Shown here: positions 16,016 to 24,866 of the stretch, in pieces
Layout: the number at the start of each line of letters is the position of its first letter
How positions within the stretch are numbered: the stretch's first letter is position 1
Source of the DNA: Bacillus pseudomycoides
GTDB taxonomy: Bacteria > Bacillota > Bacilli > Bacillales > Bacillaceae_G
DNA length: 64,000 bases
Direction: 5' to 3'
Assembly (NCBI RefSeq): GCF_022811845.1
Contig: NZ_CP064266.1
Location: 1,054,001 to 1,118,000, forward strand
Made by a program: the position numbers and the translations under genes
Notes under the pieces: generated by a model
The model's database searches: none
The model's input: only the letters and a program-made list of their open reading frames with translations
What the model was told of the DNA's origin: nothing

Positions 16016-17527
16016 CTACGCATGAGTACGCTTTACTACTTGCACATATTTTCTCACAGTTGCTACAGATACATTATATATATTTCCAAGTTCAGCCTGT
16101 GTCATTTTATTTCTCTGCTGATCGCGCACAATATATTCGATTGCCGCAGACCAACCAAACACATTCGTAAACGCCGTCCCAGATGTATATAAACGTATAA
16201 ACGTACAAAACCAAAAATGCAAGCATTCTTCAATCAATTCGTCTTCTTTATTTGTATAGTTATATAAGGCATCCGCAATCCTAACGCATTGTTCAAACGG
16301 TTGTAACTCACTTGGAATACTTTTATGACTACTCATTAAAAAGAAATACTTTGCTAGTTGTGAAACAATTGGCACACGATTTTTTGCCTGCGCCACATCA
16401 AAGAAAAAGCCAATTTTTTCTGGTGTTGTTAATTCATTCATTAAATATAGTGCTAGCATTTGCTCTTCTAACGTTTCACTTTGGCGGAAAGATTTCCGCA
16501 GTTCTTCAAGCAAAACATTTTGTCCTTCATCAGCTAACTGCAGGACATTCCATGGCTCTTTCCCTTTTTTATCTGGGTGCAATTCCACAACAGATTGCCA
16601 CATCTTTTCCGCCGTATGTTGATCTTTTATCATATAAGCAGAGTATGCAAACCAATAATAAAAGCTGACATCTCCTTCATAACCTTGACGCTTTAATAGC
16701 CTTAACCATTTATATGCTGATGCAAAGTGACCAATTGTCGCAAATGTTGTCCCTAGCTTCAATCGATGCTCAAATGACATCGGATATACTGATTCTAATT
16801 GCCCAGCTAACGCTTCTACTTGTTTATGCTCTCCAATTGAATATAGGAAAATAAGTGTATTACAAAGCGCATGCATATTACCTGGATTTTTCTCTAAAAT
16901 CATCTCAGTTAACTTGAGTGCTTGATCTACATTTCCTGATTGAAAATGCGCAATTGCTAAGTTATTATAACCCGACCAAAATTCTGGATAATCCTTTGTT
17001 ACAACTTCAAGCGTAGCAATCGCTTCCTCCAATTGTCCGTTACGAATATAACGATTCGCCTCTTCCTGCATAACAATTAATTCATCTTCATCTTCAATTT
17101 CTTCCGTATCAAACGATTCTTCTTCCATAATCTCAAGTAATTCTAACGTATCTTCCACAAATTCTTTTTCTGTAGCTACCTCTAAATACTTCTCCGCATA
17201 CTTCTTTGCTTGCTGAAACAAACCAAGATATGCATAATTATTTGCTACAAAATAATAGCACTGTTCAATATCAGCGTTAGAACGAATGAGTTTCAAGAAA
17301 ATTTGATTCGACTCTTGATACTCTCCTACCTCAGATAATACCGTCGCTAATTGACATAAAATAAACGGCTCTTTCTCACTTTGTGCCGCTCTTCTAAAGT
17401 ATTTAATTGCATCTTGTAATTTATGACCTTGATAAGCTTTCATTCCTTTTTTATAAAAGAAATCAGCTAATTGATTAAAAGAGATAACTTGTCTGTTCTC
17501 CTTATATATCCGTTGATTTTTCCCCAT
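16016..17527 (-). CDS. yvcD: TPR-repeat protein YvcD with C-terminal helix-turn-helix
   Basis: A 503-residue soluble protein with tetratricopeptide repeats from about residue 20 (KKGMKAYQGHKLQDAIKYFRRAAQ; QEEANRYIRNGQLEEAIATLEVV; GYNNLAIAHFQSGNVDQALKLTE). The last 30 residues look like a helix-turn-helix (MTQAELGNIYNVSVATVRKYVQVVK), so it may bind DNA. The ATG at 17527 follows GGAGG; the frame stays open for 31 further codons without a good start. Position beside trxB is as in B. subtilis. Function unknown. Confidence 0.88.
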   Translation of the reverse strand: MGKNQRIYKENRQVISFNQLADFFYKKGMKAYQGHKLQDAIKYFRRAAQSEKEPFILCQLATVLSEVGEYQESNQIFLKLIRSNADIEQCYYFVANNYAYLGLFQQAKKYAEKYLEVATEKEFVEDTLELLEIMEEESFDTEEIEDEDELIVMQEEANRYIRNGQLEEAIATLEVVTKDYPEFWSGYNNLAIAHFQSGNVDQALKLTEMILEKNPGNMHALCNTLIFLYSIGEHKQVEALAGQLESVYPMSFEHRLKLGTTFATIGHFASAYKWLRLLKRQGYEGDVSFYYWFAYSAYMIKDQHTAEKMWQSVVELHPDKKGKEPWNVLQLADEGQNVLLEELRKSFRQSETLEEQMLALYLMNELTTPEKIGFFFDVAQAKNRVPIVSQLAKYFFLMSSHKSIPSELQPFEQCVRIADALYNYTNKEDELIEECLHFWFCTFIRLYTSGTAFTNVFGWSAAIEYIVRDQQRNKMTQAELGNIYNVSVATVRKYVQVVKRTHA

Positions 17528-17643
17528 ATATCCTCCAGTTTTTTGTTTTCTTCGCTCACACATTTTATATCTATAAGTATAAACGATTCCGTAAAAAACA
17601 AAACAGTATATTATAATCAATTATTTCCTTTTTATTCATAAAA

Positions 17644-17683
17644 AGAGAAGGGAAATGTTACATTTTTAACATTGACCTTCTCT
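17644..17683 (-). terminator. Terminator of the yvoF-ppaX-lgt-hprK operon
   Basis: AGAGAAGG/CCTTCTCT outer and AATGTT/AACATT inner pairing, followed by T on the minus strand; it overlaps the end of the acyltransferase gene. Confidence 0.8.
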
Positions 17684-18178
17684 AGCTGCTATTTCTTCTT
17701 TCGTATAAATAATACGCATTGGATTTCCACCTACAAAAGCACCACTTGGTACATCATGGTGAACAAGCGTACCCGCTGAAATAATGGCACGATTCCCAAT
17801 TTCTACACCTGGCAATATAGTTGAATTTGCTCCTATCATCACTTCATCCCCTATAACGACTTCCCCAAGGCGATATTCCGTAATTAAATATTCATGAGCT
17901 AAAATCGTTGTGTTATAGCCGATTATTGAATTCGTTCCAACTGTAATCTTTTCTGGAAACATAATATCAGGCATAGCCATAAGGGCAAATGATGTTTGTT
18001 TTCCTACTTTCATCCGTAAAAATGTACGATACAACCAATTTTTCATTGATAAGAATGGTGTATAACGCGCAATTTGAATGACGATAAAATTTTTCATGAC
18101 CTTCCAAAAGGATACGGTTTTATATACATTCCATAATGAATTTGCTCCTGAAACAGGGTAGCGCGTTGTCCGTCGCAC
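17666..18178 (-). CDS. yvoF: Hexapeptide-repeat acyltransferase YvoF
   Basis: A 170-residue left-handed beta-helix acyltransferase (LacA/CysE-like). Hexapeptide repeats run through ITVGTNSIIGYNTTILAHEYLI, VVIGDEVMIGANSTILPGVEIGNRAIISAGTLV, ending with the family motif GAFVGGNPMRII. It probably O-acetylates a sugar or small molecule. It is the last gene of the hprK-lgt-ppaX-yvoF operon, 22 nt after ppaX. Confidence 0.88.
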   Translation of the reverse strand: MRRTTRYPVSGANSLWNVYKTVSFWKVMKNFIVIQIARYTPFLSMKNWLYRTFLRMKVGKQTSFALMAMPDIMFPEKITVGTNSIIGYNTTILAHEYLITEYRLGEVVIGDEVMIGANSTILPGVEIGNRAIISAGTLVHHDVPSGAFVGGNPMRIIYTKEEIAAREGQC

Positions 18179-18200
18179 TTTGCTCTCTCCCCTTATCTAC

Positions 18201-18839
18201 TTACTCAGATAAAATAGATAACAAATCACTCATTTTATCTAGTACATAATCCGGCTTATACGACTCTAAGTATTCTCTACCTTTAATCGTCCAAGCAACT
18301 GCTGCTGTTTTTGTGCCTGCATTTTGTCCGCCTACAATATCATGATGATTATCACCAACCATTAATGTTTCTTCTGGTTTCGCATGTAGTAACTTGAGCG
18401 CTTTTTGAATTGGTTCTGGATGTGGTTTCACGTGCTGTACATCATCAATCGTAACAACAACATCAAAGAATTCGTTTAACTTTGAAAGTTTTAAACCCAT
18501 TTCTACTGTTTGTCTCGCCTTCGTTGTGACAATCCCAATTTTGTAGCCCTGCTTCTTTAATTCTCGAACCGCCTCATAAACAGTTTCATATTCTTCTACT
18601 AGTTCATCATGATGCTCATGATTAAATTGACGATAGCACTGGATCATTTCATCTACCTTGTTCTCATCCATCGAACCGAATGTCTCATGCAAAGATGGAC
18701 CGATAAATGGCAATACATCTTCGCGCTTATACTGATCTGGATAGTACTTGTTTAACGTGTGTAAAAAAGAAGAAATAATGAGTTCATTTGTATTAATTAA
18801 TGTTCCATCTAAATCAAATAACACCGTATTTATTTTCAT
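18201..18839 (-). CDS. ppaX: Pyrophosphatase PpaX
   Basis: A 212-residue HAD-superfamily phosphatase that removes the pyrophosphate formed when HprK dephosphorylates Ser-P-HPr. It shows DxDGT (FDLDGTLINT), motif II in GIVTTKA, motif III Lys in VKPHPEPI, and motif IV GDNHHDIVGG. Its place in the operon with hprK and lgt supports PpaX over a general phosphoglycolate phosphatase. Confidence 0.92.
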   Translation of the reverse strand: MKINTVLFDLDGTLINTNELIISSFLHTLNKYYPDQYKREDVLPFIGPSLHETFGSMDENKVDEMIQCYRQFNHEHHDELVEEYETVYEAVRELKKQGYKIGIVTTKARQTVEMGLKLSKLNEFFDVVVTIDDVQHVKPHPEPIQKALKLLHAKPEETLMVGDNHHDIVGGQNAGTKTAAVAWTIKGREYLESYKPDYVLDKMSDLLSILSE

Positions 18840-18877
18840 ATGCTAAGGTCCTTTCGCTACCTGAATATGAAAGAAGC

Positions 18878-18897
18878 AGCATCTCATACAAGATGCT
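18878..18897. repeat. Short inverted repeat between lgt and ppaX
   Basis: AGCATCT...AGATGCT with a 6-nt loop lies in the 66-nt gap between two operon genes. On the coding strand it is followed by GCTTCTTTC, so at most a weak attenuator. Confidence 0.4.
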
Positions 18898-18905
18898 ACT
18901 TTTTT

Positions 18906-19718
18906 CTAGTTTTCTAAATATCTTTTATCAGCTTGCCCCGTTTTACGTCTCACAATAATGAAAATAATCGAAATAACAACAAGCCCGATGGACACCACTT
19001 GTGCAACACGAAGTGGTCCTAGCATTAAGCTATCCGTACGTAACCATTCTACAAAGAAACGTCCAATTGAATACCAAATTAAATACGTAAAGAATAATTC
19101 ACCGCGTCGTAAATTCGCTTTGCGCAATAACAACAATAGGATTACACCTACAAAACTCCATAATGATTCATATAAGAACGTTGGATGATAATAAACACCA
19201 TCAATATACATTTGATTCACAATAAACTCTGGTAAATGTAAGCCTTCTAAAAACTGTCTTGTTACTTCACCACCATGAGCCTCTTGGTTCATAAAGTTTC
19301 CCCAGCGTCCGATTGCTTGTCCAAGCAAAATACTTGGTGCCGCAATATCAGCTAACTTCCAGAAAGAAAGCCCGCGTCTTTTTGCAAAAATAACTCCTGT
19401 AATGACAGCTCCAATTAAACCACCATGAATCGCCAAGCCACCTTGACGAATATTAATAATTTGCCTTGGGTCTTGCATATAATATTCCCACTCAAAAATA
19501 ACATAGTATGCGCGTGCGCAAATAATCGCGATTGGCACCGCAATTAAAACAAGATCGACAAACGTATCTTTTGGAATACCTAATCGTTCACCCTCGCGAG
19601 TAGCAAGCCAAAGTCCAAGCAAAACACCTGTACCGATAATAACCCCATACCAATAGACTGGGAATGGTCCAAGTTGAATTGCTATGCGGTCTAGCTGTGA
19701 TACAGACCCTAACAGCAT
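18906..19718 (-). CDS. lgt: Prolipoprotein diacylglyceryl transferase
   Basis: An integral membrane enzyme (270 residues, about seven membrane segments) that transfers diacylglycerol from phosphatidylglycerol to the lipobox Cys of prolipoproteins. Conserved motifs are GGLAIHGGLIGAV and the Lgt signature GRWGNFMNQEAHGG, plus the late GRFFVEWLR. It follows hprK after 23 nt. Substrates in this window include CccB and the DUF4362 lipoprotein. Confidence 0.96.
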   Translation of the reverse strand: MLLGSVSQLDRIAIQLGPFPVYWYGVIIGTGVLLGLWLATREGERLGIPKDTFVDLVLIAVPIAIICARAYYVIFEWEYYMQDPRQIINIRQGGLAIHGGLIGAVITGVIFAKRRGLSFWKLADIAAPSILLGQAIGRWGNFMNQEAHGGEVTRQFLEGLHLPEFIVNQMYIDGVYYHPTFLYESLWSFVGVILLLLLRKANLRRGELFFTYLIWYSIGRFFVEWLRTDSLMLGPLRVAQVVSIGLVVISIIFIIVRRKTGQADKRYLEN

Positions 19719-19741
19719 ACGGATGACCTCCCTCTCCTAAA

Positions 19742-20671
19742 TTACTCCTGATTCCCTAGTTCAATCGCACTCATTAAGCGCTCTGAAAATTGTTGGGCTG
19801 CATTGACTCCCATTCGTTTTAATCTAAAGTTCATCGCCGCTACTTCAATAATAACAGCCAAGTTTCGACCAGGACGAACCGGAAGTGTAATCTTCGTAAG
19901 TTCTGTATCTATGATTTTCATTTTCTCTTCATCCAGACCTAGGCGATCATAGTTTTTCTTTTGATCCCAAATCTCAAGACTAATGACAAGTGTAATACGC
20001 TTATAGTTTCGTACGGCACCTGCACCAAATAACGTCATTACGTTAATGATTCCTAAACCACGAATTTCTAATAGATGCTCAATTAAATCTGGCGAACTTC
20101 CGACTAATGTATCCTCATCTTCTTGACGAATTTCTACACTATCATCAGCCACTAAGCGATGTCCACGTTTTACAAGCTCAAGTGCCGTTTCACTTTTCCC
20201 GACACCACTTTGACCTGTAATTAAAACACCAACACCGTAAATATCCACTAATACACCATGAACGGCCGTTGTTGGCGCTAACTTACCCTCTAAATAATTT
20301 GTTAAACGACTTGACAATCTTGTCGTCGTTTGAGAAGAACGTAAAAGAGGCACACCAGATTCACGTGATGCTTGCAATAATTCCTCTGGGACATCTTGAC
20401 TACGCGTTACGATAATACAAGGTGTCTCTTCTGTACAAAGAACTTTCATTCTTTCTTGCTTTTGCTCACTTGTTAAAGTCTCACAAAATGTAAGCTCCGT
20501 TTTCCCAAGAAGCTGGACGCGATCAGCTGGATAATATGTAAAAAAACCGGCCATTTCAATTCCAGGTCGCGATAAATCACTTGTATCAATTGGACGATGA
20601 ATCCCTTCTTCACCACTTATTAACTCCAACTGAAATTGTTCAATTAAATCTTTTGTCCTTACTTTTGGCAT
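19742..20671 (-). CDS. hprK: HPr kinase/phosphorylase
   Basis: A 309-residue bifunctional enzyme that phosphorylates Ser46 of HPr and Crh, and reverses it with phosphate. The C-terminal catalytic domain has Walker A ITGQSGVGKSETALEL (about 151-166), the HGVLVDIYG His near 138, and the HprK signature LEIRGLGIINV. The ATG at 20671 follows TGGAGG; the frame extends 12 codons upstream without a ribosome site. First gene of the hprK-lgt-ppaX-yvoF operon. Confidence 0.96.
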   Translation of the reverse strand: MPKVRTKDLIEQFQLELISGEEGIHRPIDTSDLSRPGIEMAGFFTYYPADRVQLLGKTELTFCETLTSEQKQERMKVLCTEETPCIIVTRSQDVPEELLQASRESGVPLLRSSQTTTRLSSRLTNYLEGKLAPTTAVHGVLVDIYGVGVLITGQSGVGKSETALELVKRGHRLVADDSVEIRQEDEDTLVGSSPDLIEHLLEIRGLGIINVMTLFGAGAVRNYKRITLVISLEIWDQKKNYDRLGLDEEKMKIIDTELTKITLPVRPGRNLAVIIEVAAMNFRLKRMGVNAAQQFSERLMSAIELGNQE

Positions 20672-20785
20672 ATGTAAACCTCCACTCCGCTGCGGGTTCA
20701 GTCTCATTTGATGTAAAATTCCATTCTATCCGATATTGTACCATTTTTTTCTGTAAACAAGAAATGTGGTTTCTATTAAATAGAA

Positions 20786-20818
20786 AAAAACATTTCATGA
20801 GCCTCATGAAATGTTTTT
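20786..20818 (-). terminator. Terminator of the yvlD-like gene
   Basis: AAACATTTCATGA and its complement with a 3-nt loop, followed on the minus strand by T-rich sequence. Confidence 0.85.
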
Positions 20819-20833
20819 CTTTTTGTCACTTTT

Positions 20834-21208
20834 CTATTCCTTTTCAGATAACGGCTCTACAATTACTTTATCAATCAGCATATTTAAAATCGAAATACAA
20901 ATTGCTGCAATAATCGCTACACCAAATCCTGATATATTAAAAGCATCACCTAATAAGGAATCTGTCATTTCTAGCGTAATTGCGTTAATTACGATTAGGA
21001 AGAATCCAAATGTTAACACCGTAATCGGTAACGTAATTAAAATTAATAACGGTTTTACAAACACATTTAAAATCGATAAAATAATGCTCGCAATAATTGC
21101 CGTTTGTATATTTTCTATGTAAAATGCGTCTGGTGCAATTCCCTTTAAAAGACCTGATACAACAATTAACACAACGCTATTCACAAGAAGTGATAGAATC
21201 CATCTCAT
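20834..21208 (-). CDS. yvlD: YvlD-like phage-holin-family membrane protein
   Basis: About 124 residues with four hydrophobic segments (LSLLVNSVVLIVVSGLL; TAIIASIILSILNVFVKPLLILI; LPITVLTFGFFLIVINAI; GFGVAIIAAICISILNMLI), the pattern of the Mycobacterium-phage holin IV / YvlD family. No lysis role is implied; in B. subtilis yvlD belongs to an envelope-stress operon whose other members are not present here. ATG at 21208 has AAGGA about 11 nt upstream. Confidence 0.8.
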   Translation of the reverse strand: MRWILSLLVNSVVLIVVSGLLKGIAPDAFYIENIQTAIIASIILSILNVFVKPLLILITLPITVLTFGFFLIVINAITLEMTDSLLGDAFNISGFGVAIIAAICISILNMLIDKVIVEPLSEKE

Positions 21209-21308
21209 TTTCTTACACATCCTTTTGACATATATACTTAATCATACGCTAATGAATTGGAAACGCCAAGTGACCATTAAAAAAATTAAAGGAAACCTTT
21301 CTTTTTTA

Positions 21309-21440
21309 GTGGGAAGAGAGCATCCGGCCATGCATAGAAGCGGTTAAGTCCCATGCTTTGTGAAAACACAGGGAAATCTGTTTTTGTTTTCGAAGCCTTG
21401 ATTTTTATGTTAGAAAGTCAAAGTAGATTTATATACAAAG
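21309..21440. repeat. Repeat family A, copy 1
   Basis: Begins GTGGGAAGAGAGCATCCGG, contains CCATGC...GTGAAAACA and ends with TTTTTATGTTAGAAAG...GATTTATATA. The same order of blocks occurs at 47240, 56404 and, inverted, at 49836. Confidence 0.7.
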
Positions 21441-21495
21441 GTATTCCATTCTTCATACTTGTATACCTACATTCTAAAGCAGTTTTCTTACAACC

Positions 21496-21915
21496 TTACC
21501 ATTTTTTTCGGCTAAAATATGATCCATACCACCCCGTTTCATGCGTTTGTACGTAAGTCCAAGTAAATTCTTTATCAACAACGTATATATCTCCCTTATC
21601 CATATCGTCCATCTCATATAAAAAATCACTCGCACGAAGTAAAGATGCATCTTCAAAGATAAGCACCTCATCAGAGTGTTGGTAGAAAATATAACAATTC
21701 TTCTTTAATTCCTCATGAAACGCTTTTTTAGCTTGTTCCCCTTCCAAGCACTTCTTTCTTGCATAACTAAATACATGCCATAAATATCCACATGTATAAC
21801 AGTCATTATATAAATAAATCTCCTCTTTTACTGCATGACTTAAATGATTTACAAAGTGAATTTCCCACTCTTGTTTTAAATACATTCCCCAACTCGATAT
21901 CTCTCTTACTTTCAT
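21496..21915 (-). CDS. DUF4275 family protein with a disturbed 5' end
   Basis: A 139-residue cytosolic protein of the DUF4275 type, with WEIHFVNHLSHAVKEEIYLYND, CGYLWHVFSY, CYIFYQHSDEV and the C-terminal WTYVQTHETGWYG. The family is common in B. cereus-group genomes; its function is unknown. The ATG at 21915 has no Shine-Dalgarno. Upstream, an ATG at 21947 has GAGAGGG in good position and encodes MEFVDVLKNKK before a TGA that overlaps the 21915 ATG as ATGA. Family members as I remember them start with a similar MxxxxDLLKNKN segment, so one base seems lost in the A-rich tract at 21916-21925. Translational coupling through ATGA could still give the shorter protein. Confidence 0.65.
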   Translation of the reverse strand: MKVREISSWGMYLKQEWEIHFVNHLSHAVKEEIYLYNDCYTCGYLWHVFSYARKKCLEGEQAKKAFHEELKKNCYIFYQHSDEVLIFEDASLLRASDFLYEMDDMDKGDIYVVDKEFTWTYVQTHETGWYGSYFSRKKW

Positions 21916-21960
21916 TTTTTATTTTTTAACACATCTACGAATTCCATCTTATCCCTCTCA

Positions 21961-21998
21961 AAAATAAAATAAAGAGCCAGCCAAATCGGCTTAGCTCC
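21961..21998 (-). terminator. Terminator of uvrA
   Basis: An imperfect stem (GAGCTAAGCC with GGCTGGCTC) followed on the minus strand by TTTATTTTATTTTT. Confidence 0.65.
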
Positions 21999-24861
21999 CT
22001 ACTTCAACCTCTTTCATCTTCGCTTTCATCCGAGCTGTATCACGCTCTAAAATCGTTTTTAAATACTTCCCTGTATAGGAACGCTCTTCTTTTACAACTT
22101 GCTCTGGTGTACCTGAAGCAACGATTTGTCCACCTTTGTCTCCACCTTCAGGGCCAAGATCCACAATGTAATCCGCTGTCTTAATGACATCTAAATTATG
22201 TTCAATAACAAGCACTGTTTCGCCACTTTCAACGAGGCGCTGCAATACTTCTAGAAGGCGTGCGATATCATGCGCATGTAAACCTGTTGTCGGCTCATCT
22301 AAAATATATAACGTACGACCTGTAGAGCGGCGATGTAATTCAGATGCTAATTTCACACGCTGCGCTTCACCACCTGATAATGTCGTAGCCGGTTGTCCTA
22401 ATTTCATATAACCTAGCCCTACATCTACGAGCGTCTGTAACTTCCGTTTAATTTTCGGGATGTTCGCAAAGAACTCTACCCCATCTTCAATTGTCATTCC
22501 TAATACTTCAGAAATGTTCTTATCTTTATATTTCACTTCTAACGTTTCACGATTATAACGTTTTCCGTGGCACACTTCACATGGAACATATACATCCGGT
22601 AAGAAGTGCATTTCAATTTTTATAATACCATCACCGCGGCAAGCTTCACAGCGGCCACCTTTCACATTAAAGCTAAAGCGACCCTTTTGATACCCGCGCA
22701 CTTTCGCTTCATTCGTTTGCGCAAACACATCGCGAATATCATCAAACACACCTGTATATGTTGCTGGGTTTGAACGTGGTGTGCGTCCAATCGGTGATTG
22801 ATCAATATCGATAACTTTATCTAAATGTTCCAAGCCTTTAATATCCTTATGTGCTCCTGGCTTACTTTTTGCTTTATATAACCTCTGCGCTAACGATTTG
22901 TATAAAACTTCATTGACCATCGTACTTTTCCCAGAACCAGATACACCTGTTACTGCTACAAACGTACCAAGCGGGAATGACATCTTCGCATTTTTCAAGT
23001 TATTTTCTTTCGCACCAATAATCTCAACCTTACGCCCATCCCCTTTACGTCTCTCAAGTGGGACCGGAATAAATTTTTTGCCACTTAAATATTGCCCTGT
23101 TAATGAATTATCATCATTCATCACTTCAGCTGGCGAGCCGGCTGACACAACTTGCCCACCATGAATTCCTGCGCCAGGGCCAATATCAAGTAAATAATCG
23201 GCCGCCATCATTGTATCTTCATCATGTTCAACAACGATTAGCGTATTTCCTAAATCACGCATTTCCTGTAGTGTACGAATCAGGCGATCATTGTCACGCT
23301 GATGTAAACCGATAGAAGGTTCATCAAGAATATACAATACACCAGTTAAACGAGAGCCAATTTGCGTTGCAAGACGAATACGCTGCGCTTCACCACCTGA
23401 TAATGTTCCTGCTGCACGGCTTAATGTTAAATAATCAAGTCCAACGTTAATTAAGAAACTTACGCGCTCTTTAATTTCACGTAAAATTAAACGAGCAATC
23501 TTTTCTTGTTTTTCTGTCAGTTCAATGCCCTCGAAGAAATCATAAACTTCTTGAACAGAGTACTTCGTTACATCCGCAATCGTTTTTCCGCCAACAAAAA
23601 CAGCTAAGCTTTCTGGCTTCAAGCGGCCGCCCTTACATTTCGGACACGCCTGCTCCGCCATATACTTCTCCATTTGTTCACGAATGTAATCAGAACTTGT
23701 TTCACGGTAGCGACGTTCAATATTTGGAATAACTCCTTCAAATAAAATATCACTTTCTTTCACTTGTCCAAAGTCATTCACATAACGGAAATAAACCTTC
23801 TCTTCTCCACTTCCGTACAACACTTTATCAAATAACTCTTTCGGTATATCCTTCACAGGCATATCCATATCAATGCCGTAATGATTACACACAGATTGCA
23901 GTAATTGCGGATAATATTGCGAACTAGTCGGTTCCCAAGGGGCAATCGCATGCCCATTTAACGATAAATCCCAATTTGGAATTACAAGTTCTAAATCTAC
24001 CTCTAATTTTGAGCCAAGCCCATCACAAGACGGACACGCACCAAATGGGCTATTGAAAGAGAACATACGAGGTTCTAATTCACCGATCGAAAAACCACAA
24101 TGCGGGCAAGCATGATGCTCACTAAATAAAAGCTCCTCTTCTCCAATCACATCGATTAATACACGACCTCCACCTAGCTTCAATGCACTTTCAAGAGAAT
24201 CTGCAAGGCGGCTTGCAACCCCTTCTTTCACAACGATACGGTCAATTACGACTTCAATGGAATGCTTCTTGTTTTTATCTAACGTAATTTCTTCAGACAC
24301 ATCAAGCATTTCTCCATCAACACGAACGCGAACATAACCTTGTTTCTTTATATCCTCTAATACTTTCACGTGTGCACCTTTACGTCCTGATACAATCGGC
24401 GCTAACACTTGTAACTTCGTGCGCTCTGGATATTCTAAAACACGGTCTACCATTTGTTCTACTGTTTGCGATGTAATTTCAATCCCGTGGTTCGGACAAA
24501 TTGGCGTCCCGATACGCGCAAATAATAGACGTAAATAATCATAAATCTCCGTCACCGTTCCAACTGTTGAACGAGGATTACGACTCGTCGTTTTTTGATC
24601 AATTGAAATCGCTGGAGATAAACCTTCAATTGTATCCACATCTGGTTTATCCATTTGTCCTAAAAACTGGCGCGCATACGCGGATAAAGACTCCACGTAT
24701 CTGCGCTGCCCTTCGGCATAAATCGTATCAAATGCTAATGATGATTTACCTGAACCAGACAGACCCGTTACAACAACGAGCTGATTTCTCGGAATGGTTA
24801 CATCAATATTTTTTAAGTTATGCGCCCTCGCACCTTTTACAACGATAAAATCTTTGCTCAC
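21991..24861 (-). CDS. uvrA: Excinuclease ABC subunit UvrA
   Basis: The damage-recognition ATPase of nucleotide excision repair, 956 residues. Two ABC modules are visible: Walker A GLSGSGKSSLAF near the N-terminus and GVSGSGKSTMVNEV in the second half; signatures LSGGEAQRIRLATQIGS and LSGGEAQRVKLASELHR; zinc clusters CPHCGFSIGELEPRMFSFNSP region and CEACRGDGIIKIEMHFLPDVYVPCEVC. The GTG at 24861 is preferred (AGGGTG upstream; MSKDFIVVKGARAHN), 5 nt after uvrB. Co-transcribed with uvrB under a LexA-like box. Confidence 0.97.
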   Translation of the reverse strand: MSKDFIVVKGARAHNLKNIDVTIPRNQLVVVTGLSGSGKSSLAFDTIYAEGQRRYVESLSAYARQFLGQMDKPDVDTIEGLSPAISIDQKTTSRNPRSTVGTVTEIYDYLRLLFARIGTPICPNHGIEITSQTVEQMVDRVLEYPERTKLQVLAPIVSGRKGAHVKVLEDIKKQGYVRVRVDGEMLDVSEEITLDKNKKHSIEVVIDRIVVKEGVASRLADSLESALKLGGGRVLIDVIGEEELLFSEHHACPHCGFSIGELEPRMFSFNSPFGACPSCDGLGSKLEVDLELVIPNWDLSLNGHAIAPWEPTSSQYYPQLLQSVCNHYGIDMDMPVKDIPKELFDKVLYGSGEEKVYFRYVNDFGQVKESDILFEGVIPNIERRYRETSSDYIREQMEKYMAEQACPKCKGGRLKPESLAVFVGGKTIADVTKYSVQEVYDFFEGIELTEKQEKIARLILREIKERVSFLINVGLDYLTLSRAAGTLSGGEAQRIRLATQIGSRLTGVLYILDEPSIGLHQRDNDRLIRTLQEMRDLGNTLIVVEHDEDTMMAADYLLDIGPGAGIHGGQVVSAGSPAEVMNDDNSLTGQYLSGKKFIPVPLERRKGDGRKVEIIGAKENNLKNAKMSFPLGTFVAVTGVSGSGKSTMVNEVLYKSLAQRLYKAKSKPGAHKDIKGLEHLDKVIDIDQSPIGRTPRSNPATYTGVFDDIRDVFAQTNEAKVRGYQKGRFSFNVKGGRCEACRGDGIIKIEMHFLPDVYVPCEVCHGKRYNRETLEVKYKDKNISEVLGMTIEDGVEFFANIPKIKRKLQTLVDVGLGYMKLGQPATTLSGGEAQRVKLASELHRRSTGRTLYILDEPTTGLHAHDIARLLEVLQRLVESGETVLVIEHNLDVIKTADYIVDLGPEGGDKGGQIVASGTPEQVVKEERSYTGKYLKTILERDTARMKAKMKEVEVGS

Positions 24862-24866
24862 TATGT

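Noticed and set aside
16372..16398. A -12/-24 (sigma-54) promoter-like string near TGGCACACG
   Set aside because: Spacing between the GG and GC elements is wrong and it lies inside the TPR protein coding sequence.
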